Source: Marinococcus luteus
Lineage (GTDB): Bacteria > Bacillota > Bacilli > Bacillales > Marinococcaceae
DNA length: 64,000 nucleotides
Direction: 5' to 3'
Assembly: GCF_900106595.1 (NCBI RefSeq)
Contig: NZ_FNNC01000001.1
Location: 868,001 to 932,000, forward strand
Below are positions 41,208 to 50,138 of the stretch, one piece after another. The position numbers and the translations under genes are program-made. Position 1 is the first letter of the stretch. The number at the start of each line of letters is the position of its first letter. Under the pieces are notes generated by a model. It was not told the origin of the DNA, ran no database searches, and worked only from the letters and a program-made list of their open reading frames with translations.

Positions 41208-43316
41208 ATGACCGAAACGACTCAGACACATATTGACCTTGAAAACCCAGCATATTATAACAACCGTGAAATCAGCTGGCTTGCGTTTAATGAGCGGGTG
41301 CTCGAAGAAGCGCTCGACGAGAACAATCCGCTCCTTGAGCGCCTGCGGTTTTTAGGCATCTTCAGCTCCAACCTGGATGAATTTTTCATGGTCCGGGTGG
41401 CAGGGTTAAAAGACCAGGTGAAAGCAGGATTCAATAAACCTGAAAATAAAGCCGGACTCACACCAAAGCAGCAGCTTTCGGCCATCACCGAAAAAAATTC
41501 AGAGCTTGTGCGGCTGCAGGACCATTTTTTTACGGAAAAGGCTGTTCCGCTGTTAGCCTCAGAAAACATCCGCTTTCTTTCGACGCTTGAATTAAACAGC
41601 GGCCAGTATGAGTATATACAGGAGTACTTCATGTCCAGCATTATGCCGGTGCTGACCCCGATGGCTGTAGATGCCTACCGCCCGTTTCCCATGCTTTTAA
41701 ACAAGTCCCTGAACCTGGCTGTCCGGCTCCAGAAAGAAGCCGGCGATGAAAAAGAGAGCATTGCCATTGTCCAGGTGCCCGGAGTGCTTCCCCGCTTCCT
41801 CGTGCTTCCATCATCCGACGGCAGCCGGGAGTATATTCTGCTTGAACAGGTACTGGCTGAATTTATCCAGATTCTTTTCAGGGGTTTTACTGTCGTAAGT
41901 GCTTCTCCGTTCCGGATCACCAGGAACGCGGATTTAACGATTCATGAGGAAGGTGCCCGCGATCTGCTGCGGGAAATTGAAAAGGAATTAAAAAAACGCA
42001 AATGGGGAGCCGCCGTTCGTTTGGAATGCCAGCACGGCATGATGGATGACTACATTCTTGAGTTTCTGCTCGAAGCTCTCGAGATTCATCCGGACGACGT
42101 GTATACATTGAAGGGGCCGATCGATTTAACCTTTTTATTTCCGCTCTGCGATGAACTCGCGCCGGAATGGGAACATTTGGTGTACGAAACGCTTATTCCC
42201 CAGCCGCCGGAGGATTTGATTGCCGATTCCGATGTGTTTGACGCTTCCGGTGACCGGGATATTTTGCTGCACCATCCTTACGAATCGTTTCAGCCTGTTA
42301 TCGACTTTATTTCCTCAGCTGCCGACGACCCGGACGTTTTAGCCATTAAGCAGACCCTCTACAGGGTCAGTGGGGACTCCCCCATCATTTCTGCACTGGC
42401 AAGAGCAGCGGAACAGGGTAAACAGGTGACGGTCCTTGTCGAGCTGAAGGCACGCTTTGATGAAGAAAATAATATTCAATGGGCGAAAACCCTCGAGAAA
42501 TCCGGGGTTCACGTCATTTATGGCATTACGTCACTGAAAACCCACAGTAAAATTGTGCTTATCGTCAAAAAGACAGCGGACGGCATCAAGCGGTATGTGC
42601 ACCTTGGTACCGGCAACTATAACGACTCCACCGCTAAAGTGTACACCGATATGGGCATGATTACGACCCGTCCCTCCTTCGGTGAAGATGCCACTAACTT
42701 TTTTAATCACTTAAGCGGCTTTTCCCAGCAGCCGTTCTGGAATGAAATCAGCACTTCTCCGGAAGGGATACGCGAGGAGCTGATTCATTTAATCCAGCAG
42801 GAAATTGACTGCCATCAGCAGGACGGAAGCGGCCATATTATCGCAAAAATGAATTCTTTAACAGATAAAGAGCTCATTATTAAACTGTATGAAGCCTCCC
42901 AGGCCGGTGTCCGCATAGAACTTATTGTCCGTGGTATCTGCTGCCTGAAGCCCGGCATTCCCGGAGTGAGCGAAAACATTACTGTCCGCAGCATTGTCGG
43001 CCGTTTCCTTGAGCATACCCGTATCTTTTATTTTGCCAACAGCGGCAGCGACGACTATTATTTGTCCTCGGCTGACTGGATGACAAGAAACATGGAAAAA
43101 CGAATCGAAATCATGTTTCCAGTCTACGAGCCCATTTTAAAAAAGCGGCTCAGTGCTATTTTGCAGCTGATTCTGCAGGATAACGTGAAGGCAAGAGAAC
43201 AGGACAGCAGCGGTTATTATCATTACGTCGAGCCTGCATCCGAAGAGCCCGCCGTTAACAGCCAGCTGGTGTTGTTTGAGTGGGCATCGAGATTTCTTGA
43301 TATGAACAACGAATAA
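41208..43316 (+). CDS. ppk: Polyphosphate kinase 1
   Basis: A 702-aa enzyme that makes polyphosphate from ATP, full length for PPK1. Domains in order are N (EISWLAFNERVLEEA), H, C1 and C2. The phospho-accepting His is in the TSLKTHSKIVLIVKK segment, with RYVHLGTGNYNDSTAK following, and the second conserved His is in RFLEHTRIFYFANSG. SSADWMTRNMEKRIEIMFPV closes C2. The start has GAAAGGCGG upstream. It follows ppx and ends at a strong terminator. Confidence 0.96.
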   Translation: MTETTQTHIDLENPAYYNNREISWLAFNERVLEEALDENNPLLERLRFLGIFSSNLDEFFMVRVAGLKDQVKAGFNKPENKAGLTPKQQLSAITEKNSELVRLQDHFFTEKAVPLLASENIRFLSTLELNSGQYEYIQEYFMSSIMPVLTPMAVDAYRPFPMLLNKSLNLAVRLQKEAGDEKESIAIVQVPGVLPRFLVLPSSDGSREYILLEQVLAEFIQILFRGFTVVSASPFRITRNADLTIHEEGARDLLREIEKELKKRKWGAAVRLECQHGMMDDYILEFLLEALEIHPDDVYTLKGPIDLTFLFPLCDELAPEWEHLVYETLIPQPPEDLIADSDVFDASGDRDILLHHPYESFQPVIDFISSAADDPDVLAIKQTLYRVSGDSPIISALARAAEQGKQVTVLVELKARFDEENNIQWAKTLEKSGVHVIYGITSLKTHSKIVLIVKKTADGIKRYVHLGTGNYNDSTAKVYTDMGMITTRPSFGEDATNFFNHLSGFSQQPFWNEISTSPEGIREELIHLIQQEIDCHQQDGSGHIIAKMNSLTDKELIIKLYEASQAGVRIELIVRGICCLKPGIPGVSENITVRSIVGRFLEHTRIFYFANSGSDDYYLSSADWMTRNMEKRIEIMFPVYEPILKKRLSAILQLILQDNVKAREQDSSGYYHYVEPASEEPAVNSQLVLFEWASRFLDMNNE

Positions 43317-43361
43317 AAAAGCACGCCCCCCGCATGAATGCATGCAGGGGGCGTGCTTTTT
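43315..43361 (+). terminator. Strong terminator after ppk
   Basis: AAAAAAGCACGCCCCC with GGGGGCGTGCTTTTT, perfect 15-bp stem. The loop contains GCATGAATGC, also found in the next terminator. Confidence 0.9.
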
Positions 43362-43404
43362 GCTGTTCGTACGGACTGGCGCCTTTTCCTGCGGCTCCAG
43401 AAAT

Positions 43405-43435
43405 AAAAAAGCATGAATGCGTCACGCATTCATGC
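43405..43435 (-). terminator. Terminator after nfo
   Basis: GCATGAATGCG tca CGCATTCATGC, a perfect 11-bp stem, followed by six T on the reverse strand, 10 bases after the nfo stop. Confidence 0.88.
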
Positions 43436-43444
43436 AGAAGACAT

Positions 43445-44341
43445 TTATACTTCTGCCGGCATTAATTCATCCCGCCAGCCTGCCTTCCATTCTTTTTGTT
43501 TGAGCATCGCAATTTCATGCTTATACGGTGGTTTTTTGTTTTTCTTGTCTGTGCCTACATAAGGTGTTTCCAGTATTTTAGGCACAGAAGCAAACGCATC
43601 GTGATGAACAATTTCAGCTAACGTGCTGTAGCCGATATAGCCGTAACCGATATTTTCATGACGATCTTTGCCTGCCCCGCGTTCGTTTTTGCTGTCGTTA
43701 ATATGAAGCACCTTCAGCCGGTCAAGGCCTACATAATGATCGAACGATTCCAGAACGCCGTCCAGATCCCCCACGATATCGTAGCCCGCATCGTGCGTAT
43801 GGCATGTATCAAAGCAGACACTCAGTTTATCGTTGTGAGTCACTCCGCTGATAATCTCCGAAAGCTCTTCAAAGCTTATTCCGCACTCCGAACCTTTTCC
43901 AGCCATTGTTTCAAGCGCGATCTGAACCTTCTGATCCGGATAAATGACTTCATTTAAGCCTTCAATAATTTTCTTAATGCCCGCTTCTGTCCCGGCGCCG
44001 ACGTGCGCCCCCGGGTGAAGAACAATCTGCTTGGCCCCGAGCGACTCGGATCTGCTGATTTCATTGCGCAGAAAATCGACGCCCAGCTGAAATGTTTCCG
44101 GTTTGGTCGTATTGCCAATGTTGATAATATAAGGCGCATGGACCACTACCTCTTCAATGCCGTTTTCTTTCATGTGGGCATGCCCGTCTTCGATATTTAA
44201 TTCTTCGATAGGTTTACGCCGGGTGTTCTGCGGCGCTCCTGTATAGATCATCATCGCTGTCGCTCCGTACGAAGCCGCTTCTTCGCTTGAACCAAGAAGC
44301 ATTTTCTTTCCATTCATGGATACATGTGAGCCTAAAAGCAC
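43445..44341 (-). CDS. nfo: Endonuclease IV (AP endonuclease)
   Basis: A 298-aa TIM-barrel enzyme that cleaves DNA 5' of abasic sites in base-excision repair. The nine zinc ligands fall in known motifs: [73 protein letters not shown] and [10 protein letters not shown] at 44341 is preferred with GAGGTG 6 bases upstream; starts at 44347 or 44350 overlap that site. It follows cshB closely, as nfo and cshB (yqfS-yqfR) do in B. subtilis. Confidence 0.95.
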   Translation of the reverse strand: MLLGSHVSMNGKKMLLGSSEEAASYGATAMMIYTGAPQNTRRKPIEELNIEDGHAHMKENGIEEVVVHAPYIINIGNTTKPETFQLGVDFLRNEISRSESLGAKQIVLHPGAHVGAGTEAGIKKIIEGLNEVIYPDQKVQIALETMAGKGSECGISFEELSEIISGVTHNDKLSVCFDTCHTHDAGYDIVGDLDGVLESFDHYVGLDRLKVLHINDSKNERGAGKDRHENIGYGYIGYSTLAEIVHHDAFASVPKILETPYVGTDKKNKKPPYKHEIAMLKQKEWKAGWRDELMPAEV

Positions 44342-44358
44342 AGTCATCACCTCAGTTA

Positions 44359-45648
44359 TTATTTTCGTTTGCGTCGGCGGGACGCCGTCTGGTCTGCCAT
44401 CGCTTTTTTCTTATAGCCCGGCTTCACTTTTTTCGGTTTTTTCACCGGCATGGAGTCAGGTGCAGGTGCAGGCTTTCGCTTCGTCTGTGCAGAAGCAAAC
44501 AGCGGTTTGGACAGCTCGGTCCATGCTCCTTTACGAAAGTCCATGAACGTGAAGCGGATGCCCTGCTTCTGAAGAGAAAGAACGGCTTTGCGGTCTTCTT
44601 CTCCCATCAGAGTATATGACTCCCCTGTCAGTCCAGCTCTCCCGGCACGGCCCGTCCGGTGAATAAAGTATTCCAGCTCTTTTGGCAGGCTGTAGTTAAT
44701 AATGTGCGAAATGCCCGGAATATCCATGCCGCGGGCAGCAAGATCGGTAGCTACCAGGTACTGGACTTCGAGATTTTGAATCCGTTTCATAACCTGTTTG
44801 CGCTGCCGTGAAGGCAGACCGCCGTGCAGCACTTCTACCGGATATTGTTTTTTAAACATCTCTCCGGCCAGTTCATCCGCTTCGTCCTTCGTGCTTGCAA
44901 ATATGATGGCCAGAAACGGCTGCAGCCGGTCCACAAGCTCCATCGTTACGTCAAGACGGCTGCGGTGCCTGAGAGCGATGCCGTAATGCGTCATTTCTTT
45001 TGGCGTCGCATGCTCCGGCTTCACGTGCACATGCTTGGGATTGTTCATGTATTTGCGCAGAAACGGCTGCAGGCTCTCCGGTACCGTGGCAGAAAATACC
45101 ATCATCTGCAGGTTGTCAGCCATTTTGCCGGCCACCGGATCAATTTCTTCCAGAAAGCCCATATCAAGCATCTGGTCCGCTTCATCAATGACAAGCATGC
45201 TGACCGTGTGTACATTGATAACATTTTCTCCCACCATGTCCTTCAGACGGCCCGGCGTGGCTACAATAATATGCGGCGGGTTACGGAGCTGCTCCATCAC
45301 TCTGGACCGGTCCGTCCCCCCGGATACCTGCTTGGCACGTACCGAAGACGTTTCGTCTTCATCCGTTATTTCCTTCAGGACGCCGAAAATCTGGCCGGCG
45401 AGCTCACGTGTCGGCGCTGTAATGACTGCCTGCACTTCCGCTTTGGAGGTGTCGATTCTGCTCAGGATCGGCAGCAGGTACGCAAGCGTCTTCCCGGACC
45501 CGGTCTGTGACTGGCCGATAACATCCTTTCCGTTAATCGCAGAAGGAATCAGCCGTTCCTGAATATCCGTTGGTTTTTGAATTCGTTTTTTATCCAGCAG
45601 CCTGAGGGCATACGCCGGAATATTGTATTGTTTAAAGCGATTTTCCAC
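44359..45648 (-). CDS. cshB: DEAD-box RNA helicase CshB
   Basis: A 429-aa ATP-dependent RNA helicase implicated in cold-shock mRNA and ribosome handling. Motifs in order: Q motif, Walker [24 protein letters not shown] (VIDEADQML), SAT, then in domain 2 [21 protein letters not shown] and HRTGRAGR. The C-terminus is Lys/Arg-rich ([19 protein letters not shown]), typical of CshB. The start is probably GTG 45648 after TTAGGTG; 45657 is possible. It is upstream of nfo in one transcript. Confidence 0.93.
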   Translation of the reverse strand: MENRFKQYNIPAYALRLLDKKRIQKPTDIQERLIPSAINGKDVIGQSQTGSGKTLAYLLPILSRIDTSKAEVQAVITAPTRELAGQIFGVLKEITDEDETSSVRAKQVSGGTDRSRVMEQLRNPPHIIVATPGRLKDMVGENVINVHTVSMLVIDEADQMLDMGFLEEIDPVAGKMADNLQMMVFSATVPESLQPFLRKYMNNPKHVHVKPEHATPKEMTHYGIALRHRSRLDVTMELVDRLQPFLAIIFASTKDEADELAGEMFKKQYPVEVLHGGLPSRQRKQVMKRIQNLEVQYLVATDLAARGMDIPGISHIINYSLPKELEYFIHRTGRAGRAGLTGESYTLMGEEDRKAVLSLQKQGIRFTFMDFRKGAWTELSKPLFASAQTKRKPAPAPDSMPVKKPKKVKPGYKKKAMADQTASRRRKRK

Positions 45649-45787
45649 GCTGTTCACCTAACTCTCTTTTCATTTACGCATTTTTTGCATCTCCATATTT
45701 TATCATAGTTAAAATAGAAACCATAGCTTCTCCTCTGCTTCTGTTCACAAAATATTAAAGGAATGCATTTCAGCCAGCCGTCCTTTC

Positions 45788-45816
45788 TTTTCAACTAGGC
45801 GCTTAGGTAGTATAAT
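45788..45816 (+). promoter_or_regulatory. Possible promoter of ispH
   Basis: TTTTCA (45788-45793), 17 bases, perfect TATAAT (45811-45816). The -35 is weak. Confidence 0.45.
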
Positions 45817-45906
45817 GAATCCAGAATCGTTTTACATGACTGCATACGTAAAGTCAGCGCGTACACGCAAGACCTCACGGTTCAAACTATGAAACAGGAG
45901 GCCTTT

Positions 45907-46851
45907 ATGGAAGTAACGAAAATTTCACCACGCGGATACTGCTACGGCGTTGTCGATGCAATGGTAATGGCGAAAAAAGCCGCCGGTAACCAGGAGCTTC
46001 CGCGCCCAATCTATATTTTAGGCATGATCGTACACAATAAACACGTGACTGACGCATTTGAAGAAGAAGGAGTTATTTCCCTCGACGGCCCCAACCGGCT
46101 TGAAATACTCCGGCAGGTGGATAAGGGGACAGTCGTATATACAGCTCACGGCGTTTCTCCGGAAGTACGCGAGCTTGCCGAAGAAAAGGGACTCACGACT
46201 ATTGATGCCACATGCCCCGATGTTACGGTCACTCACGACTTAATACGGGAAAAACGGGATCAGGGCTATGAGTTTATCTATGTCGGCAAAAAGGGACATC
46301 CGGAACCGGAAGGTGCTGTAGGTGTCGCTCCGGACATTGTGCATTTAGTGGAAACACTCGATGATCTTGAAAGCTTAAATATTCAGTCGGAACGGATTAT
46401 TATGACTAACCAGACGACCATGAGCCAATGGGATGTTTCCGACATTATGGATCGGGCTAGAGAAATTTATCCGCACGCAGAAGTTCACAATGAAATCTGC
46501 AATGCCACCCAGGTCCGCCAGGAAGCGGTAGCTGAACAGGCAAAGGATGTAGATCTCGTTCTCGTTGTCGGCGACCCGAAAAGCAACAACTCCAACAGGC
46601 TTGCCCAGGTGTCTGAACAGGTCGCAGGCACCACAGCATACCGGATCAGCAACTTAACCGAGCTGGATTTAAGCTGGCTTGAAAATGTCAACTCTGTAGG
46701 TGTTACAGCAGGCGCTTCCACACCAACGTTAATTACAAAGGAAGTCATCCTGTTTATCGACCAGTACGATCCAAACGATTCATCCACATGGGACACCGAG
46801 TCTCATATCGATAAATCAAAAATTCTTCCAAAAATCAAAGCAAAATCATAA
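45907..46851 (+). CDS. ispH: 4-hydroxy-3-methylbut-2-enyl diphosphate reductase (IspH/LytB)
   Basis: A 314-aa 4Fe-4S enzyme making IPP and DMAPP in the last MEP step. The three cluster cysteines are in RGYCYGV (about residue 11), DATCPDV (about 98) and NEICNATQ (about 195). The substrate His are in [17 protein letters not shown] and KKGHPEPEG, and GASTPTLI closes the site. ATG at 45907 has CAGGAGG 5 bases before; the frame to 45889 includes that site. Single gene with a terminator. Confidence 0.96.
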   Translation: MEVTKISPRGYCYGVVDAMVMAKKAAGNQELPRPIYILGMIVHNKHVTDAFEEEGVISLDGPNRLEILRQVDKGTVVYTAHGVSPEVRELAEEKGLTTIDATCPDVTVTHDLIREKRDQGYEFIYVGKKGHPEPEGAVGVAPDIVHLVETLDDLESLNIQSERIIMTNQTTMSQWDVSDIMDRAREIYPHAEVHNEICNATQVRQEAVAEQAKDVDLVLVVGDPKSNNSNRLAQVSEQVAGTTAYRISNLTELDLSWLENVNSVGVTAGASTPTLITKEVILFIDQYDPNDSSTWDTESHIDKSKILPKIKAKS

Positions 46852-46855
46852 AAAA

Positions 46856-46887
46856 GTCCCTCCGCTTGATCGCGGAGGGATTTTTTC
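46856..46887 (+). terminator. Terminator after ispH
   Basis: TCCCTCCGC ttgatc GCGGAGGGA followed by six T; it overlaps the 3' end region of the convergent yqfO. Confidence 0.88.
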
Positions 46888-46889
46888 TA

Positions 46890-47999
46890 TTATGCCAGCC
46901 GAAATGGTTCGGTAGACAAAGCAGAAGCCAGCCATTCCACCTGCAGCCGGCCCTGGCTGCGGTGCTGCATTTCCTTCTGCACGCCTTTTTTCATAATTTT
47001 TTCCACATGATGGCCGGGATCAATCATCGTAAGGCCATCCATCGCCGCGTCCTGGGCTGTATGGAAATAAATATCGCCGGTAATGTACACATCCGCCTGC
47101 TTCGAAAGCGCCTGCTTCCAGTATTTGTTGCCATCGCCCCCAAGCAGAGCCACGCGTTTAACCCGGTCGGTTTTTCCGTCCACCACGCGGACAAACGGCA
47201 CATCATAGCTTTTTTTCACCTGCTCCACAAACGCTTCAAGCGTCATTTCCTCTGGCAGCTCCCCCACTCTGCCAAGCCCGTAAGGCTCACCGGGGATAGC
47301 GAGTGGATACACATCATACGCCGGTTCTTCATACGGATGAGCGGCGGTCAAAGCAGCTTCTACAGTCTGTTGGAGAGAGGCCGGCACGATCGTTTCCATC
47401 CGCTTTTCGTCCGCGAACTCCATTTTTCCCTGCTCGCCTAAGAAAGGATCCGTGCCATCCCCGGGGATAAACGTTCCCGTTCCCGAAGCAGAAAACGTGC
47501 AGTGACTGTACCCGCCGATATAGCCGGCGCCCGCGTCTCCCACTGCCTGTCTTACTTCTTCAGCGTGGGATTCCGGTACAAAGGCCACCAGCTTATATAG
47601 CTGGTCTTCGCCTGTCGCAGCCAGCACCTCCGTGTTCGTTAAACCGAGCGCTTCTGCCATCATGTCATTCACTCCCCCTGGAGCAATGTCGAGGTTCGTA
47701 TGAGCGGCATAGACAGTTAAATCATGCTTAATGCACTTTTCAATTACCGGTCCCTGTCCATTTGCCACATCAAGCGACGTTATTGAACGAAACAGCAGCG
47801 GGTGGTGGGCAATGATTAACTCCGCCCCTGTTTTGACGGCTTCATCCACTACTTCCTCGGATACATCAAGGGTAGTGAGCACCTTTGTCACCGGCTGGTT
47901 CCAGTCCCCAATCATCAGCCCCACCCGGTCGCCTTCCACGGCAAGCGACGGTGGCGCCCATTCTTCAAACACCCGGATAACGTCACGTACAGTATTCAT
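46890..47999 (-). CDS. yqfO: Nif3-like dinuclear metal centre protein (YqfO)
   Basis: A 369-aa protein of the NIF3/YqfO family, which forms a hexameric toroid with a two-metal site. Metal-binding motifs: IIAHHPLLFRS (about 62-72), AAHTNLDIAPGG (about 100) and a C-terminal YFHTAQDAAMDG with DPGHHVEK. The PII/CutA-like insert (about 130-230, YKLVAFVPESHAEEVRQAV) is characteristic of the Gram-positive form. The activity is unsettled, with GTP-cyclohydrolase-like and phosphoesterase suggestions. It overlaps trmK by four bases. Confidence 0.92.
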   Translation of the reverse strand: MNTVRDVIRVFEEWAPPSLAVEGDRVGLMIGDWNQPVTKVLTTLDVSEEVVDEAVKTGAELIIAHHPLLFRSITSLDVANGQGPVIEKCIKHDLTVYAAHTNLDIAPGGVNDMMAEALGLTNTEVLAATGEDQLYKLVAFVPESHAEEVRQAVGDAGAGYIGGYSHCTFSASGTGTFIPGDGTDPFLGEQGKMEFADEKRMETIVPASLQQTVEAALTAAHPYEEPAYDVYPLAIPGEPYGLGRVGELPEEMTLEAFVEQVKKSYDVPFVRVVDGKTDRVKRVALLGGDGNKYWKQALSKQADVYITGDIYFHTAQDAAMDGLTMIDPGHHVEKIMKKGVQKEMQHRSQGRLQVEWLASALSTEPFRLA

Positions 48000-48715
48000 A
48001 TAATAACCTCCTCAGCCCATGCAATATATTGGTTTAATTTTTGTTTCTTTGCCGTTGTCCGTTCTGTCGGAACAGCGTTTGCCAGCTGTTGTAAAATCTG
48101 CTGCCAGTTATCTTTTTCCCTCATCCATTTGTCCTTAAAAGCATTGTTGCGCTCCTCAAGCAGATACGGGCCGAACAACAGTTGTTTTTCAAGCGGCTCC
48201 TGACGGCCCCGGTACGGCGCTTCCGCTTCTCCCGGTACTGCCGTCAGTATTTCATACACATGGCGGTCCTCCTTCAGGATTCGCTCATTTGTAAGCCTCC
48301 AGCCGTTGTCGAGCAGCCACTGGCGGATACGGACCGCGGATACGTTAGGCTGCAGGATCAGCTTCTGCACGGAGCGGAGCTGTGTCTTCCCCTGCTCTAA
48401 AATATCTGTGATCAGCGTGCCGCCCATTCCAGCGATGACTACTGTATCAATACGATCATTTTCTGTCAGTACAGTGAGTCCACTCCCGAGACGGGTTTCA
48501 ATTTTACCTGTTAATCCACAGGCCGTAATGTAGTCCGATGCAGCCTGAAGCGGGCCTGCATTCACATCTGCCGCTACTGCATGTTCCGCCTCCCGGCGCA
48601 CGACTGCTTCAACCGGGATCAGCCCGTGGTCCGTGCCAATATCTGCGACCACCGCTCCCTGCTCAATTTGTTCTACGATGACAGACAGTCTGTCCGGCAA
48701 TACAGCTTTTTTCAT
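47996..48715 (-). CDS. trmK: tRNA (adenine22-N1)-methyltransferase TrmK
   Basis: A 239-aa class I SAM methyltransferase that makes m1A22 in tRNA. The SAM site VVADIGTDHGLIPVEAV is at about residues 22-38, AVAADVNAGPLQ is the acidic loop, and VVIAGMGGTLI with LILQPNVSAVRIR are the family-specific motifs. A C-terminal coiled-coil/helical tail is present. The start has GAGAGGAAA upstream. In B. subtilis trmK-yqfO (yqfN-yqfO) also sit downstream of sigA; cccA, found between there, is absent. Confidence 0.93.
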   Translation of the reverse strand: MKKAVLPDRLSVIVEQIEQGAVVADIGTDHGLIPVEAVVRREAEHAVAADVNAGPLQAASDYITACGLTGKIETRLGSGLTVLTENDRIDTVVIAGMGGTLITDILEQGKTQLRSVQKLILQPNVSAVRIRQWLLDNGWRLTNERILKEDRHVYEILTAVPGEAEAPYRGRQEPLEKQLLFGPYLLEERNNAFKDKWMREKDNWQQILQQLANAVPTERTTAKKQKLNQYIAWAEEVII

Positions 48716-48741
48716 GTTTTCCTCTCTCTTCTATGTAAAAT

Positions 48742-48782
48742 AAAAAAGGGGACACCTGCTTATTAGAAGCATGCGTCCCCTT
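48742..48782 (-). terminator. Terminator after sigA
   Basis: AAGGGGAC and GTCCCCTT flank an inner GCTT/AAGC hairpin; six T follow on the reverse strand. Confidence 0.8.
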
Positions 48783-48800
48783 GTATCTATGATGAATTCA

Positions 48801-49916
48801 TTAGTCCATGAAATCTTTTAATCGTTTGCTGCGGCTCGGGTGACGAAGCTTTCTCAGCGCTTTGGCTTCAATCTGACGGATTCGTTCTCTTGTCACGCCA
48901 AACACTTTACCCACTTCTTCGAGGGTGCGGGTACGTCCGTCATCAAGGCCAAACCGGAGACGGAGAACGTTTTCTTCACGGTCCGTAAGCGTATCAAGCA
49001 CATCTTCGAGCTGCTCTTTCAGCAGTTCATAGGCAGCTGCATCCGACGGTGCCATCGCTTCCTGGTCTTCAATAAAGTCACCAAGATGGGAGTCATCTTC
49101 TTCACCGATAGGAGTTTCCAGCGATACCGGCTCCTGGGCGATTTTAAGAATCTCCCTTACTTTATCCGGAGTCAGATCCATTTCTTTGGCAACTTCTTCC
49201 GGAAGCGGCTCACGGCCAAGGTCCTGCAGCAGCTGACGCTGCACGCGGATCAACTTGTTGATCGTTTCCACCATATGCACTGGAATACGGATCGTTCTCG
49301 CCTGGTCGGCAATAGCACGGGTGATTGCCTGACGGATCCACCACGTAGCATACGTACTGAATTTAAACCCTTTGCTGTGGTCAAACTTTTCCACCGCTTT
49401 GATCAGACCCATGTTGCCTTCCTGAATTAAATCGAGGAAGAGCATGCCGCGGCCGACGTAACGTTTTGCGATCGAAACAACCAGACGAAGGTTGGCCTCT
49501 GCGAGACGGCGTTTTGCTTCTTCATCGCCTTCTTCAATTTTAGTGGCAAGATTAATTTCTTCTTCCGCAGAAAGAAGCGGCACACGGCCGATTTCTTTTA
49601 AATACATCCGGACTGGATCGTTAATTTTAATGCCTGGAGGGACGCTTAAATCATTCAAGTCGAGGGTGTCTTCTTTTTCCACCTGTTCCATGCTTGGAAC
49701 TTCTTCTCCCTCGTTGATAATATCAACGCCTTGTTCACCAAGGTATTCAAAAAACTCATCCATTTGCTCAGAATCCTGGTCGTAACTGGAGAGTTTTTCT
49801 GTTATTTCTGCATACGTTAACGTTCCACGTTTTTTGCCCGTTTCGAGCAATTGTTCTTTTACCTGATCGACCGACATTTCACCTTCCGCCAGCGGACGGC
49901 TTGGTTTTTCCGCCAT
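48801..49916 (-). CDS. sigA: RNA polymerase primary sigma factor SigA
   Basis: A 371-aa housekeeping sigma factor, as long as B. subtilis SigA. Region 1.1 (about 1-90), region 1.2 ([16 protein letters not shown]), region 2 with -10 recognition ([29 protein letters not shown]), region 3 ([14 protein letters not shown]) and region 4.2 HTH for -35 ([27 protein letters not shown]). Last gene of the glyQS-ccpN-yqfL-yqxD-dnaG-sigA transcript; a hairpin in the 222-base gap after dnaG may separate expression. Confidence 0.98.
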   Translation of the reverse strand: MAEKPSRPLAEGEMSVDQVKEQLLETGKKRGTLTYAEITEKLSSYDQDSEQMDEFFEYLGEQGVDIINEGEEVPSMEQVEKEDTLDLNDLSVPPGIKINDPVRMYLKEIGRVPLLSAEEEINLATKIEEGDEEAKRRLAEANLRLVVSIAKRYVGRGMLFLDLIQEGNMGLIKAVEKFDHSKGFKFSTYATWWIRQAITRAIADQARTIRIPVHMVETINKLIRVQRQLLQDLGREPLPEEVAKEMDLTPDKVREILKIAQEPVSLETPIGEEDDSHLGDFIEDQEAMAPSDAAAYELLKEQLEDVLDTLTDREENVLRLRFGLDDGRTRTLEEVGKVFGVTRERIRQIEAKALRKLRHPSRSKRLKDFMD

Positions 49917-50048
49917 TCGATCTCCCTCCTTCCAAGCTTCACACCTTGAATCCTACCCTGTCTCTTTACATGCCCGCAATTGTCTGTGCCGACGATTTCT
50001 TTTCCTGGTATTTTCTTAGCTGGTTGAAAGGACGGCAGGCACATAGAA

Positions 50049-50078
50049 AGAGCGTGCACATCAAACTGGCACGCTTTC
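50049..50078 (-). terminator. Inverted repeat between dnaG and sigA, possible attenuator
   Basis: AGCGTGC and GCACGCT separated by 11 bases, followed on the reverse strand by CTTT only. It could pause or partly terminate dnaG transcription before sigA. The whole 222-base gap has no gene. Confidence 0.45.
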
Positions 50079-50138
50079 CTTCTATCGTGATCATATCTTA
50101 TCAACCACAAAGGAAAAGCGCAAGCAAATTGCTTCAGG

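Noticed and set aside
44824-45510. 228-codon forward frame opposite cshB
   Set aside because: Antisense shadow of an intact helicase gene, with His/Arg-rich unnatural composition.
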